From Rubellimicrobium sp. (lineage in GTDB: Bacteria; Pseudomonadota; Alphaproteobacteria; Rhodobacterales; Rhodobacteraceae): a stretch of DNA of 54,229 nt. The notes beneath the pieces were generated by a model. That model did no database searches, had not been told where the DNA came from, and was given only the letters and a program-made list of their open reading frames with translations. Both the position numbers and the translations under genes were made by a program. The stretch lies in contig JACFNP010000020.1 in the NCBI GenBank assembly GCA_019454835.1, forward strand, positions 1 through 54,229, read 5' to 3'. Shown here piece after piece: positions 16,616-27,099 of the stretch (position 1 is its first letter; each line of letters starts with the position of its first letter).

Positions 16616-18040
16616 ATGCCGAGCGTCATCGAAACCGGGTTTCGCGATTCCGTCGATCTGATGTTCCAGAGGGCGGTCGCCCTCATGGACCTGCCGCCGG
16701 GGCTGGCCCACAAGATCAGGGTCTGCAATTCGACCTACACCGTGCGTTTCGGCGTCCGCCTGCGCGGCCGGATCGAGACCTTTACCGGCTACCGCTCGGT
16801 TCATTCCGAGCACATGGAACCCGTGAAGGGCGGCATCCGCTATTCGCTCGACGTGAACCAGGACGAGGTCGAGGCGCTCGCCGCGCTGATGACCTACAAA
16901 TGCGCGCTGGTCGAGGCGCCCTTCGGCGGCTCGAAGGGCGGGCTGTGTCTCGATCCGCGCCAGTACGAGGAACACGAACTCGAACAGATCACCCGCCGCT
17001 TCGCCTACGAACTGATCAAGCGCGGCCTCATCCACCCGGCGCAGAACGTGCCCGCCCCCGACATGGGCACCTCGGCGCGCGAGATGGCCTGGATCGCCGA
17101 TCAATACGCGCGCATGAACACCACCGACCTGAACGCCCGCGCCTGCGTCACCGGCAAGCCGATCCATTCGGGCGGCATCGTCGGCCGGGTCGAGGCCACG
17201 GGGCGCGGCGTGCAATATGCCGCGCAGGAATTCTTCCGCCACCCGAAGGATGTCGCGAAGGCGGGGCTTTCGGGGGGTCTCGGCGGCAAGCGGGTGATCG
17301 TGCAGGGCCTCGGCAACGTCGGCTATCACGCGGCGAAATTCCTGTCCGAGGAAGACGGCTGCCGGATCATCGCCATCGTCGAACATGACGGGGCGCTGGT
17401 CGATGACCGGGGCCTCGATGTCGAGGCGGTGAAACGCTGGATCGTCGAACACGGCGGGGTGACGGGCTATCCGGGCGCGACGCACCATCCCGACGGCGCC
17501 GCCGTGCTGGAAGGCGACTGCGACATCCTGCTGCCCGCCGCGATGGAGGGGGTCATCAACCTCGGCAACGCCGAACGCATCCGCGCGCCGCTGATCCTCG
17601 AGGCGGCGAACGGGCCGACGACCTTCGGCGCCGACGAAATCCTGCGTAAGCGCGGCAGGCTCATCATTCCCGACATGTTCGCCAATGCGGGCGGGGTCAC
17701 GGTGAGCTATTTTGAATGGGTGAAGAACCTCTCGCATATCCGCTTCGGCCGCATGGAGCGCCGCGCCGAGGAATCGCGTGCCCGGCTGCTGGTCGAGGAA
17801 CTGGAACGGCTCTCGGCGGATCGCGGCTGGAAGCTGGCCGCCGATTTCAAGGACCGCTTCCTGACCGGCAACGACGAGCTGACGCTGGTGCGCTCGGGCC
17901 TCGAGGACACGATGCGCACCACCTACCAGAAGATGAGCGAGGTCTGGCATTCGCGCGACGATGTCGAGGACCTGCGCACCGCCGCCTATATCGTCTCGAT
18001 CCGGCGGATCGCGGACGCCTACAGCTCGAAGGGGTTGTAG
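16616..18040 (+). CDS. Glu/Leu/Phe/Val dehydrogenase family protein, probably glutamate dehydrogenase
   Basis: 474 residues. Interconverts glutamate and 2-oxoglutarate plus ammonia, or acts on a related amino acid. The substrate-site sequence is KGGIRYSLDVNQDEVEALAALMTYKCALVEAPFGGSKGG, with the catalytic Lys in the last part, then NVPAPDMGTSAREMAWIADQY and a Rossmann domain with VIVQGLGNVGYHAA. EAANGPTTFGAD and FANAGGVTVSYFEW are standard. Two ATGs lie 6 nt apart; the second (MPSVIETG) is spaced better from the GCGGGGGGGA ribosome-binding site. Length is slightly above the usual 410-450. Confidence 0.92.
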   Translation: MPSVIETGFRDSVDLMFQRAVALMDLPPGLAHKIRVCNSTYTVRFGVRLRGRIETFTGYRSVHSEHMEPVKGGIRYSLDVNQDEVEALAALMTYKCALVEAPFGGSKGGLCLDPRQYEEHELEQITRRFAYELIKRGLIHPAQNVPAPDMGTSAREMAWIADQYARMNTTDLNARACVTGKPIHSGGIVGRVEATGRGVQYAAQEFFRHPKDVAKAGLSGGLGGKRVIVQGLGNVGYHAAKFLSEEDGCRIIAIVEHDGALVDDRGLDVEAVKRWIVEHGGVTGYPGATHHPDGAAVLEGDCDILLPAAMEGVINLGNAERIRAPLILEAANGPTTFGADEILRKRGRLIIPDMFANAGGVTVSYFEWVKNLSHIRFGRMERRAEESRARLLVEELERLSADRGWKLAADFKDRFLTGNDELTLVRSGLEDTMRTTYQKMSEVWHSRDDVEDLRTAAYIVSIRRIADAYSSKGL

Positions 18041-18194
18041 CGGCGGGGGCGGCGCAGATCGTGGGCGCGGCAGGGCAGGGGGTTACATTTACGAATTCTT
18101 AACCGATGCGCCCGGATATCGGTGATGGCCACGAATCGTGCCCCACAGTAGGATCACCGGCGCGGCAACGCCGCCATGCAAGGAGGAAACCGTC

Positions 18195-18392
18195 ATGGTC
18201 ACCCGCAAGCCGGAGCGCCCGGAAATCGAGGCCCTGCTTGAAAAGGTGCGGGGCCACACGCTGACGGAAGCCGAGCTTCGGGTGCAGAAGATCAGCTTCG
18301 TCTATGGAAATGCGCCGATGGATTCGCAGATCACCCGCGAATCCGCCGAACGCGCCGTTGACCGGACGCTGATTTCCCTCGGGCAGGCCTGA
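18195..18392 (+). CDS. Small conserved-looking protein, unknown function
   Basis: 65 residues, start preceded by a perfect AAGGAGGAAACCGTC. Charged helical sequence (MVTRKPERPEIEALLEKVRG, then TLTEAELRVQKISFVYGNAP). Codon use fits the host. No family is recognised. Only 9 bp separate it from a second tiny gene, so they may form a pair. Confidence 0.65.
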   Translation: MVTRKPERPEIEALLEKVRGHTLTEAELRVQKISFVYGNAPMDSQITRESAERAVDRTLISLGQA

Positions 18393-18401
18393 ACCGTCCC
18401 G

Positions 18402-18581
18402 ATGTTCCTGCTCAGGGAAGAAGACGCCGAACTCTATATCCGCCTGCAGGGCCAGAACCTGACCCGTCAATACGAACTGGTCACCAACAGTATCGAGATC
18501 GGGCTGCTCAAGGGACCGGCTTCATTCGACAAGTATCTGCTCTGGGTGTTGCGAAATCACAAGTCCTTGTTCTCAACCTGA
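18402..18581 (+). CDS. Very small protein (59 aa), unknown function
   Basis: Reads MFLLREEDAELYIRLQGQNL, then a helical tail ending in KYLLWVLRNHKSLFST. Codons are G/C-ending like the chromosome up to about the last ten. Its 3' end overlaps the 3' end of the DUF4145 gene on the other strand by 25 bp, where the base composition drops, so the last residues may be supplied by foreign DNA and the original protein truncated or extended (inference). No family recognised. Confidence 0.5.
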   Translation: MFLLREEDAELYIRLQGQNLTRQYELVTNSIEIGLLKGPASFDKYLLWVLRNHKSLFST

Positions 18582-19336
18582 TCATCGTCGACCGCAGGGT
18601 CAATTTGGTTTGTGTTTTCCTCACGTATGCGAAGTTTATTGGCTGCGAGTTTCTTAAGATTATCGAGGCGCTCTTCTCGCAGGTGGTGTGCGGTATACCA
18701 TTCATGGAAAAGCATCTCAATCAGGCCGATTAATTGATTTGCTTCATCGGCATCTATGTCAATAATCGTATTAACATCGCGCTCCATGTGCGCGCCGATA
18801 TTTCCGATTTTGCGAACGTGATCAATTGCTTCGATGCTTTCAAAAGAGACGCCGCGCGGTGCATTGTCATTCTCAGCAAGTTCGCGTAGTTTGCGTACTT
18901 CGAGAGCTAAGCTACGCTCGGATATTCCGCAGAAGTCCCGGATCATGCCCTGAAGACATCTTCTTGCAAGTGTGGCGGCGGCTTTTGGACTCAGATCACT
19001 AATCCGACAAGCTTCATCATAATCGTCACGTACGGGCTTTGGTATGTATTCTGGCTGAGGTCGTGCCCTACTGTCGGGGATAAGGCGGCTTGACTTTATA
19101 GGCTTGTTGTTGGCAAATCTTCTTGGGCCGTTCCAATACCCCCAATTCATAATTGTGGCGGAGATGGTTTCCTTTTCGCACTGCGGATTTGCGCATACGA
19201 TTATAGATGCCTTTAAGCCAAGGCTTCCACGTGTTCCGCGGGCCTGAAAAAATATCTCCCCAGTCGAGTAATTGTTTTCTGTTACTGATTGGTCTCGGTC
19301 ACAATACGGGCATGTCCAGTTAAATGGTGGCTGCAT
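18557..19336 (-). CDS. DUF4145-type protein, horizontally acquired
   Basis: 259 residues. The N-terminus has zinc-ribbon-like Cys pairs (CPYCDRDQ near 9-16 and CANPQCEKE near 48-56). The central part contains SPKAAATLARRCLQGMIRDF, the signature of DUF4145, followed by a helical region with VRKIGNIGAHMERDV. Such domains recur in bacterial defence-associated proteins, but function is unknown. Base composition and codon use (many A/T-ending codons) are clearly unlike the neighbours. It stops the low-GC stretch 6 bp before the ettA stop codon. No obvious partner gene, integrase or att site is present. Confidence 0.78.
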   Translation of the reverse strand: MQPPFNWTCPYCDRDQSVTENNYSTGEIFFQARGTRGSLGLKASIIVCANPQCEKETISATIMNWGYWNGPRRFANNKPIKSSRLIPDSRARPQPEYIPKPVRDDYDEACRISDLSPKAAATLARRCLQGMIRDFCGISERSLALEVRKLRELAENDNAPRGVSFESIEAIDHVRKIGNIGAHMERDVNTIIDIDADEANQLIGLIEMLFHEWYTAHHLREERLDNLKKLAANKLRIREENTNQIDPAVDDDQVENKDL

Positions 19337-19342
19337 AACTAT

Positions 19343-21001
<1,659 letters not shown>

Positions 21002-21065
21002 GCTGGTGCTCCTGTCAGGAAATGGCCCGTCCGGGCCGGCGCTTCTCATACAGGGGCGGGCGGAC

Positions 21066-21221
21066 GGGGGCAATCGCGGCCGGGACGGCGCGGGCAACGG
21101 CATGTTCCCGTCATTGCGAGGAGGCGCAGCCGACGAAGCAACCCCGATGCTGCGCGCGAGCGGTCGGGGTTGCTTCGGCTTCGCCTCGCAATGACGGGAA
21201 CATGCCGCTCGTCATCGCCCC
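21066..21221. repeat. Family A full-length element, copy 10
   Basis: Left end GGGGGCAATCGCGGCC, inner palindrome 21109-21196, right end CTCGTCATCGCCCC. Flanks are GGCAACGGCATGTTCC and GGAACATGCCGCTCG, themselves an inverted repeat, so the symmetry reaches beyond the inner palindrome. Sits between ettA and the GGDEF-EAL gene. Confidence 0.82.
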
Positions 21222-21241
21222 GCGCGACGGCGACGGATGCC

Positions 21242-23122
21242 CTACATCAGCGTCAGGCTTTGCTGCGGCCCCGGCAGCGGCGTGGTGCCCGGATGTGCCG
21301 CCGCGAAGGCCAGCGCCTCGGTCGCCGGGACCGGCGGCGACAGCCAGTAGCCCTGGACATGCGGGCAGCCCATCTGTTGCAGGCGCCGCGCAGTGGCGGC
21401 ATCCTCGACGCCTTCGGCGATCACCCGCAGCCCCAGTTCACGGCACAGGTCGATGATCGTGGCGATGATCTTGGCCGAGGCCCGGTTGGAAAGCACCTGA
21501 CGCACCAGCGCGCGGTCCAGCTTGATCCCGGTGATGGCGAGTTCGGCGAGATGCGCCAGCCCGGCATAGCCCACGCCGAAATCGTCGAGATAGACGTTGA
21601 ACCCGGCCTCGCGCAGGTTGCTGATGATGCGGGCGGGGGAATCGGCTTCGCCGTGATCGGTGAAGACCGTGGTTTCCAGCACCTCGATGGCGATCTGGTC
21701 ACGCTCCATCCCGGCGGATTCGGTGCCGAAAACAAGGCGGTTCACAAAGCTCGGATGGCGCAGCAGGTCGCTCGAGGCGTTGAACGACAGCCGGACCTGG
21801 CCATGCCCCGCAGCCGACAGCCGCCGCTTCATGGCCAGCGCCGCCTCCATCGAGGCAAGGTCGATGGTGGACAGCAGCCCCAGATCTTCGGCCAGCGGCA
21901 GGAAATCGGCGGGACTGATGAGACCCTCGCCGGCGTGATGCCAGCGCACCAGCGTCTCGAAGCCGCTGATTCGCCCGGTGGCAAGTTCGACGACCGGCTG
22001 GAAGACGTGATCGAGCGCGTTCGCCCCCACCGCCTCGCGCAGGTCGGCGGCGCGGCTTTGCAGGCGCGCATGGCGGCGGTGCAGCCCCTCGTCGTAGACG
22101 ACCACGCGGCCGCGTCCGGTGCGCTTGGCCTCGTAGAGGGCGAAGTCGGACTGCAAGAGCAGTTCGTGATGGTCCGACTGGCCGGGTTGCGACAGGGCGC
22201 AGCCGATGCTGGCGCGGGCGTAGAGATCGACCCCGTTGAACGGGAACGGCCGCGACAGCGCGGCGGACAGGCCGCGTCCCAGCCGTTCGAGCGCGGCGAG
22301 ATCGGGGACCGCCGGGCAGATGACGACGAATTCGTCACCGCCGACCCGCGCCACCATGTCGCTGCGCCGCAGCGCGGCACGCAGCCGTTGCGCCACGCAG
22401 ACCAGCGCCTCGTCCCCGGCCTGATGGCCGTGCGTGTCGTTGATTTCCTTGAAATGATCAATATCAAGCCGCAAGACCGCGACCTGTTCGCCGCTTGCCG
22501 TGGCGCTGCGCAGTGTCTCGTCCATGAACCTGCCCAGTTCGGCGCGATTGGCAAGGCCGGTCAGGGCATCATGGCTGGCCTCATGGGCAAGGCGGTTGCG
22601 CAGGCGGCGCAGATCCTCGGCCTGTTCGACGACCTCGGTCACGTCGCGGCACACGAGAATCACCCGTGTCTCGCCTCGTGACGTGGTGCGGAAGCCAAAG
22701 CTCACCCGGCTCCAGAACAACGTCCCGTCGCCGCGCTGCTGGCGATAGAGTTTCTGGCGCTCGACCCTGCCTGCCTGCATGTCGTTCAGCATGGCGCGGA
22801 CTTCGCTGCGCGACGGCCGTTCACCGGCGGGAAAGGCGTAATCGAGCGGTGAGCGGCCGATCACCTCGTCGGCGGTGCGGCCCATCTTCGCCAGATAGGC
22901 GGGGTTGGCCCAGAGCATGACCGAGTCGAGATCGTGGATCGCCAGCCCGTCACGGGCATCCTCGGCCGCCATGCGGAAGAATTCGGCGGCGCGCAGCCGC
23001 TGGCGCATCGCGGCGCGGGTGCGGGACCTGGCGGGCGCCTGAAGGACAAGCACGGCAGCAGCCCCAAGGCCGGCGGCCAGCAGGGCCGTGCACAGAAGAA
23101 GCAGCAGGCTGCCAGGTGACAC
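21242..23122 (-). CDS. PAS-GGDEF-EAL cyclic-di-GMP signalling protein
   Basis: 626 residues, membrane-anchored by one N-terminal helix (4-28). PAS domain about 45-165, GGDEF domain about 175-340 with an intact GGDEF at 261-265 and an inhibitory RxxD site five residues before it (252-255), then an EAL domain to the C-terminus. The EAL motif reads ETL, but other catalytic positions (FNASSDLL, LETTVF, DDFGVGY, KLDRAL, AEGVED, QGYWLSPP) remain, so both cyclase and phosphodiesterase activities are possible. Start is GTG, with CCGGAGTCACCC upstream. It likely tunes motility or biofilm formation. Confidence 0.93.
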   Translation of the reverse strand: MSPGSLLLLLCTALLAAGLGAAAVLVLQAPARSRTRAAMRQRLRAAEFFRMAAEDARDGLAIHDLDSVMLWANPAYLAKMGRTADEVIGRSPLDYAFPAGERPSRSEVRAMLNDMQAGRVERQKLYRQQRGDGTLFWSRVSFGFRTTSRGETRVILVCRDVTEVVEQAEDLRRLRNRLAHEASHDALTGLANRAELGRFMDETLRSATASGEQVAVLRLDIDHFKEINDTHGHQAGDEALVCVAQRLRAALRRSDMVARVGGDEFVVICPAVPDLAALERLGRGLSAALSRPFPFNGVDLYARASIGCALSQPGQSDHHELLLQSDFALYEAKRTGRGRVVVYDEGLHRRHARLQSRAADLREAVGANALDHVFQPVVELATGRISGFETLVRWHHAGEGLISPADFLPLAEDLGLLSTIDLASMEAALAMKRRLSAAGHGQVRLSFNASSDLLRHPSFVNRLVFGTESAGMERDQIAIEVLETTVFTDHGEADSPARIISNLREAGFNVYLDDFGVGYAGLAHLAELAITGIKLDRALVRQVLSNRASAKIIATIIDLCRELGLRVIAEGVEDAATARRLQQMGCPHVQGYWLSPPVPATEALAFAAAHPGTTPLPGPQQSLTLM

Positions 23123-23208
23123 GGGTGACTCCGGCCCAGGACCGGGTCACTGTGGCACAATGTTCCGCAGAAAGGGTTAACCGCAGGGGTTAACCCTGCG
23201 GGCCACCA

Positions 23209-23379
23209 GGGCAATCGGGCGAACGGCCCTGCACGGGTTGGCACGACAGCGCCGCCCGCAAATCCCGTCATTGCGAGGAGGCGAAGCCGACGCGGCAACC
23301 CCGATGGTCATGCACGAGCGGTTGGGGTTGCTTCGGCTTCGTCTCGCAATGATGGAAGATGCCGCGCACCCGATTGCCC
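23209..23379. repeat. Family A full-length element, copy 11 (reverse orientation)
   Basis: GGGCAATCGGGCGAACGG on the left and CACCCGATTGCCC on the right. The long flank, containing GCGCCGCCCGCAAATCCC, is on the left, the opposite of copy 9. Inner palindrome 23266-23354. It fills most of the gap between the GGDEF-EAL gene and the rpmB terminator. Confidence 0.88.
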
Positions 23380-23403
23380 TGATGGGCCCGGCCACGGTGC
23401 GGC

Positions 23404-23443
23404 GGGAAAACGAAACGGGCCCGGATGCGTGGCATCGGGCCCG
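23404..23443 (-). terminator. Rho-independent terminator of rpmB
   Basis: Read on the minus strand: ACGGGCCCGATGC, loop CAC, GCATCCGGGCCCGT (one bulged base), then TTCGTTTTCCC. A strong GC stem followed by a T-rich run 26 bp after the rpmB stop codon. Confidence 0.85.
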
Positions 23444-23468
23444 TCGGGAATGGGGTCTGGCGGCGCGC

Positions 23469-23753
23469 TCAGGCCGCGCGGGCCTGGGCGATTTCCTTCT
23501 TGATCGCCAGCGCGGCAGGCGACAGTTCCGAGTCGCGGGCCTGTGCGAGATAGGCGTCGAGGCCGCCACGGTGATCGACCGAGCGGATCGCCGCAGCCGA
23601 CACGCGCAGGCGGAAGGACCGGCCCAGCGTTTCCGAGGTCAGCGTCGCAGGCTGCAGGTTCGGCAGGAACCGGCGCCGGGTCTTGTTGTTGGCGTGGGAG
23701 ACGTTGTTGCCGGTCATCGGACCCTTGCCGGTCAGTTCGCAACGGCGGGACAT
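23469..23753 (-). CDS. rpmB: 50S ribosomal protein L28
   Basis: 94 residues, start [20 protein letters not shown], then [13 protein letters not shown], the L28 signature. It has a single N-terminal Cys, so it is the zinc-free form. It has its own promoter inside the end of the upstream hydrolase gene and its own terminator. A perfect hairpin in the 5' leader could be a regulatory site. Confidence 0.96.
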   Translation of the reverse strand: MSRRCELTGKGPMTGNNVSHANNKTRRRFLPNLQPATLTSETLGRSFRLRVSAAAIRSVDHRGGLDAYLAQARDSELSPAALAIKKEIAQARAA

Positions 23754-23821
23754 GCTGTTCGTCCTTCGGTTTGGCCGGGAGATCGCGGGGGGTGTCGTCC
23801 CCGGTCCGGCAAGAGGTGACA

Positions 23822-23838
23822 GGGCCTGTCGCAGGCCC
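23822..23838 (-). promoter_or_regulatory. Leader hairpin of rpmB
   Basis: GGGCCTG, three-base loop, CAGGCCC: a perfect 7-bp stem in the predicted rpmB leader, 16 bases after the -10 element. Ribosomal protein leaders often carry such structures; regulation by L28 is only a guess. Confidence 0.4.
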
Positions 23839-23853
23839 GAATTCATTGGCGGG

Positions 23854-23882
23854 CAGATATGGGGAAACGCGGGCAAGGTCAA
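23854..23882 (-). promoter_or_regulatory. Sigma-70 type promoter of rpmB
   Basis: On the minus strand: TTGACC, 17-bp spacer, TATCTG. It overlaps the stop codon of the hydrolase gene, about 100 bp before the rpmB start. Confidence 0.7.
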
Positions 23883-24781
23883 CCCGGTGTGTCGGCGACC
23901 TGCGCCCCGGCGCGGCGGGCGGCGTTGCGGCGGGTGTTTTCTTCCTGCTCGGCGCGCAGCGTCTGGCGGGCGGCCTCGGCCATGGCCGCGCAGGCGCGGG
24001 CGCGGTCCTCGGCTGCGGCGGAGCGGAGCGGGTGGCGGCGGGCCGCCGTCCGGGCGAAATGCGTCCAGTAATGTGCGGATTCGCGCCGGGCTTCGCGGTG
24101 GGCGGCGCGGATCGCCTGCCTGCCGCCGCCGCGCACCGCCGCGCGCTGCAACAGCCAGATGCGCCCGGCCCCGGCGATGACGCGCGAGGCCGGATGCCCG
24201 GCAAAGGGCAGCGGCATGATCCGCACGGCGGGAAAGGCGCGGGCGATCAGCCGCGCATGGGCCAGATCGGCGCGCAGGAACGGATCGACGAGGATCGTGC
24301 CGCCGAGGCCGCTATCGCCGCGCGATGCGAGATCGCCAAGCACCGGATCGAAGCTGCGCGCCTCGTCGGCGTAGCGGGTATCGCCGCGCACGGCCCCCGG
24401 CGCGATCGTCGCCTGTGGCGAGACGGCGACCACATGGCGCAGGCGCAGGGTGCGGGCAAAGCGGAAGGCGCCGTATCCGCCCATCGAATAGCCGAGCGCA
24501 TGGACCCGCGCGAACCGTGCCGCGACCGGGGCCAGCGCGGCCTCGAGCGCCTCGGTGTCGTCGTTGATGAACCAGTCGTTCGCGCGCGAGGTGATCGACA
24601 GTTGCGCATGGCCGAGACGGGCGAAGGAGGACGAGAAATTGGCCTCGGAAAAGCCCTGACGATTGCCGCGCCGGAAATCGAAGGTGACCATGAGCAGCTC
24701 GCCGCGCCCGTCGCCGGGCGAGATCGCGGCGCGCAGGTGATCGCCCGCGAAGACGGGCGTGAAGGGCGGGGTCGTGCTCAT
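23879..24781 (-). CDS. Alpha/beta hydrolase-like protein
   Basis: 300 residues. The nucleophile elbow [14 protein letters not shown] (about 97-110) places a Ser in GxSxG, and [16 protein letters not shown] plus [13 protein letters not shown] offer the acid and His of a triad. The C-terminal 70 residues are Arg/Ala-rich and helical, without a recognised domain. No signal peptide. Substrate unknown. Same strand as rpmB, which it precedes by 125 bp, but rpmB has its own promoter. Confidence 0.75.
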   Translation of the reverse strand: MSTTPPFTPVFAGDHLRAAISPGDGRGELLMVTFDFRRGNRQGFSEANFSSSFARLGHAQLSITSRANDWFINDDTEALEAALAPVAARFARVHALGYSMGGYGAFRFARTLRLRHVVAVSPQATIAPGAVRGDTRYADEARSFDPVLGDLASRGDSGLGGTILVDPFLRADLAHARLIARAFPAVRIMPLPFAGHPASRVIAGAGRIWLLQRAAVRGGGRQAIRAAHREARRESAHYWTHFARTAARRHPLRSAAAEDRARACAAMAEAARQTLRAEQEENTRRNAARRAGAQVADTPG

Positions 24782-24836
24782 GCGCCTGTCATCGCCGCTT
24801 GCCCCCGTGCCGTCCAGAGGGGAGGTGCCGGTTGGC

Positions 24837-25059
24837 GGGGGAATCTGGCGAACGGCTCTGCGCGGGTTGGCGCGTGGTGCGACGGTGGGGCAGCATGAGC
24901 GGCGCCCGCACCGGGGGTGGGCGCGGATGCGCCGCCTGAAAATTCCGTCATTGCGAGGCGAAGCCGAAGCAACCCCGAACGCTCGCGCACGACATCGGGT
25001 TTGCTTCGTCGCCTGCGGCTCCTCGCAATGACGGAAGATGCCGGTCGCCTGACTGCCCC
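24837..25059. repeat. Family A full-length element, copy 12 (enlarged left flank)
   Basis: Inner palindrome 24945-25033. The left long flank starts GGGGAATCTGGCGAACGG and is about 40 bp longer than in copy 11, with an extra GGTGGGGCAGCATGAGCGGC region. The right end GACTGCCCC is decayed. Confidence 0.75.
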
Positions 25060-25291
25060 GCCCCCTGGCAGGGCTGTCGACAATGGCTGTTCGCCGCCGG
25101 GTTGAGGGTGACGCGCGAACATGCCTGCCTTCGCATCGTTGTCGTCGCTATCGTTGCCATGAGATTTCTTGTCCGATCCCGACGAGAGAAGGTCACCTCC
25201 GATTTCTCCGTTCCGCTGATTGGCGGCCGCCGGGCTGTGAAATTCTCCGGCAGCATCAGCACCCTGGCGCAGGCGATGGCCCGGATGCCCA
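25060..25291. other. Gene-free segment between two family A elements
   Basis: Contains GAGATTTCTTGTCCGATCCC and other sequence of slightly lower GC. No ORF with credible codon use or a ribosome-binding site. It may be a remnant of older intergenic DNA. Confidence 0.4.
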
Positions 25292-25450
25292 GGGCAATCG
25301 GACGAACGGCACGATCCGTCATTGCGAGGAGGCGCAGGCGACGAAGCAATTCCGATGTTGTGTGTGAGCGGTCGAGGTTGCTTCGGCTTGCGCCTCGCAA
25401 TGACGGAATAGGCCGCGCCAACCCGCGCGGCGCCGGTCGCCCGATTGCCC
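25292..25450. repeat. Family A full-length element, copy 13
   Basis: GGGCAATCGGACGAAC at the left, inner palindrome 25317-25405, CGCCCGATTGCCCC at the right. The ten bases outside each end, CCCGGATGCC and CCGCGATGTC, match at 7 of 10 positions and may be a decayed target duplication. Confidence 0.85.
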
Positions 25451-25465
25451 CGCCGCGATGTCCCC

Positions 25466-26692
25466 TTACCGCCCCCCGTAGATGCCGGGCCAGTGCACCG
25501 GCGGGGCCGAGGACAGCAGGGCCAGCGCGGTTGCCGCCGGGTTCTGCGCCGTGCTGAAGGCGGCGGCCTGTGCGCGGACCAGAAAGCGCCGGGTCAGGGC
25601 TGCGGCCCCCGGACCCGAGGCAAGATCGGCGAGGTCGTCGGTGCCGAAGGCGGCGCGGCTGAATTCCTTGAACGCATCGAGCTGGCGGTCGATGTCGAGG
25701 CGTCCGAAGCCTGTCGGCAGGCCGAGTGCGGTTTCAAACAGGCTGCGCAGCGGCGGATTGCCCATCAGCGCGAACCAGCGGGCATTGTCGCCGGTCGTGG
25801 TCTCGAGCAGTTCGGCCAGCGCCGGTTGCAGGTTCAGCGCGAGGCGCAGGTCGTTGTCCTGTTCGCCGACCGCCGCCTCGAACTGGCGGGCGACAAAGCG
25901 GGCGATGATTTCTTCGGCGAAATCGTCGGTTGTAGCCGGGTCTGCCGTCCCGCCGGTGGCGGCAGCCTGTGCGCGGAGCAGAAAGCGGTGGGTCAGCGCG
26001 TCGGCGCCCGGCCCCGAGGCGAGATCGGCGAGGTCGTCGGTGCCGAAGGCGGATCGCGCGGCGTCCATGAATGCGGCAAGCCGGCTGTTGATGTCGAGAT
26101 GGTCGAGGTTCGCGGGCAGGTCGAGCACGGTCTCGAAGGACCGGCGCAGCGACGGGTCGTCCATCAGCACGAGCCAGCGCGTGCGCGTGCCGGTTGTCGT
26201 GGCAAGAATCCCGTCCAGGGCCGGTGTCAGGTCCAGCGCCTCGCGCAGGATGTCGTCCTGCCCGATCGCAGCGGCGTCGATCTCGCGCCGGGCGATCCGG
26301 GCCATGATGTCGTCGGCGTAGCGGCGCGGATCGTCGGGCGGCACCGGGTCGCCGTAGCCAAAGGCCGCCGCGAGCCGGGCATAGCGCTTGTCACCGAGCC
26401 GCGATGACAGCGCGCGTTCGTCGGCCGTGCCGCCTTCGAGCACCTTGCGGATGAAGGCGCGGGCGTCGATGTCGGCATCCAGGCCGAAGGCGCCCAGCGC
26501 GACCTCCAGCAGGCGGCGGTCGCTGACCAGGGACTCGGCACTGGTGGCCTTGCCGATGTTGGCGCGGAAGTAGTCGGTGGCCCGCTGCACCGGCGCGCTC
26601 GCGGCGAAGGCGGCCTGCTGGCGTGCGAGCGTGCGGTTCAGGAACGCCCAGCCGGGCAGGCCGCCAAGCGGGAGGATCGGCTGGAACGTCAT
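25466..26692 (-). CDS. DUF1217 flagellar-cluster protein with internal duplication
   Basis: 408 residues. The N-terminal part (YFRANIGKATSAESLVSDRRLLEVALGAFGLDADI) and a later FVARQFEAAVGEQDNDLRLALNL with GNPPLRSLFETALGLP match DUF1217 proteins, which sit in flagellar loci of Rhodobacterales. Role unknown, probably flagellar assembly or control. Residues about 126-245 and 258-378 are two copies of one unit, 133 residues apart, sharing AFGTDDLADLASGPGA exactly. The second copy is closer to the usual family sequence. The start overlaps the flbT stop by 4 bp, so it belongs to the fliC-flaF-flbT unit. Confidence 0.83.
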   Translation of the reverse strand: MTFQPILPLGGLPGWAFLNRTLARQQAAFAASAPVQRATDYFRANIGKATSAESLVSDRRLLEVALGAFGLDADIDARAFIRKVLEGGTADERALSSRLGDKRYARLAAAFGYGDPVPPDDPRRYADDIMARIARREIDAAAIGQDDILREALDLTPALDGILATTTGTRTRWLVLMDDPSLRRSFETVLDLPANLDHLDINSRLAAFMDAARSAFGTDDLADLASGPGADALTHRFLLRAQAAATGGTADPATTDDFAEEIIARFVARQFEAAVGEQDNDLRLALNLQPALAELLETTTGDNARWFALMGNPPLRSLFETALGLPTGFGRLDIDRQLDAFKEFSRAAFGTDDLADLASGPGAAALTRRFLVRAQAAAFSTAQNPAATALALLSSAPPVHWPGIYGGR

Positions 26693-27099
26693 GTCGGGGC
26701 GCCCGCTGCGGACCTGAGCCGGGCCTCGCGCGGCAGCAGCGCGCGCAGTTGCTTGAGCGCGCGGTAGCAGTCTCCGACACCGACGGCGTGGCGGGCGTCG
26801 TCCAGGTGGCGGCGGCTGTCGCTGTCGAGGAAGACCTGCGCAAGTTGCCCGATCCCGGCGAGCATCTGCCGCGCCGCCTGTTCGGGTTCGGCGTCACCCG
26901 ACAGGGCAAGCTGGGCGATGTAGCACACGCGGCGCACCGGGGTCGTCACCTCGTCGGGGTGAATCGCGTCGCGCAGCCGCAGGATATTGGCGTTGGGCGT
27001 GAGGATCGCCAGACGTGCGCGCCGTTCGCCGTTTTCGATCACCGCGCCGTTGACCAGCACCCGTTCATGCGGGCCGAGCTTCAGGACGAGGCTGCTCAT
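26689..27099 (-). CDS. flbT: Flagellar biosynthesis repressor FlbT
   Basis: 136 residues. FlbT binds the 5' leader of flagellin mRNA and shortens its life in Caulobacter until the hook is complete. Family features are LVLKLGPHERVLVNGAVIENG at the start and NANILRLRDAIHPDEVTTPVRRVCY in the middle. Arg-rich C-terminus. Start overlaps the flaF stop by 4 bp. The flagellin leader two genes upstream carries hairpins that could be its target. Confidence 0.92.
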   Translation of the reverse strand: MSSLVLKLGPHERVLVNGAVIENGERRARLAILTPNANILRLRDAIHPDEVTTPVRRVCYIAQLALSGDAEPEQAARQMLAGIGQLAQVFLDSDSRRHLDDARHAVGVGDCYRALKQLRALLPREARLRSAAGAPT

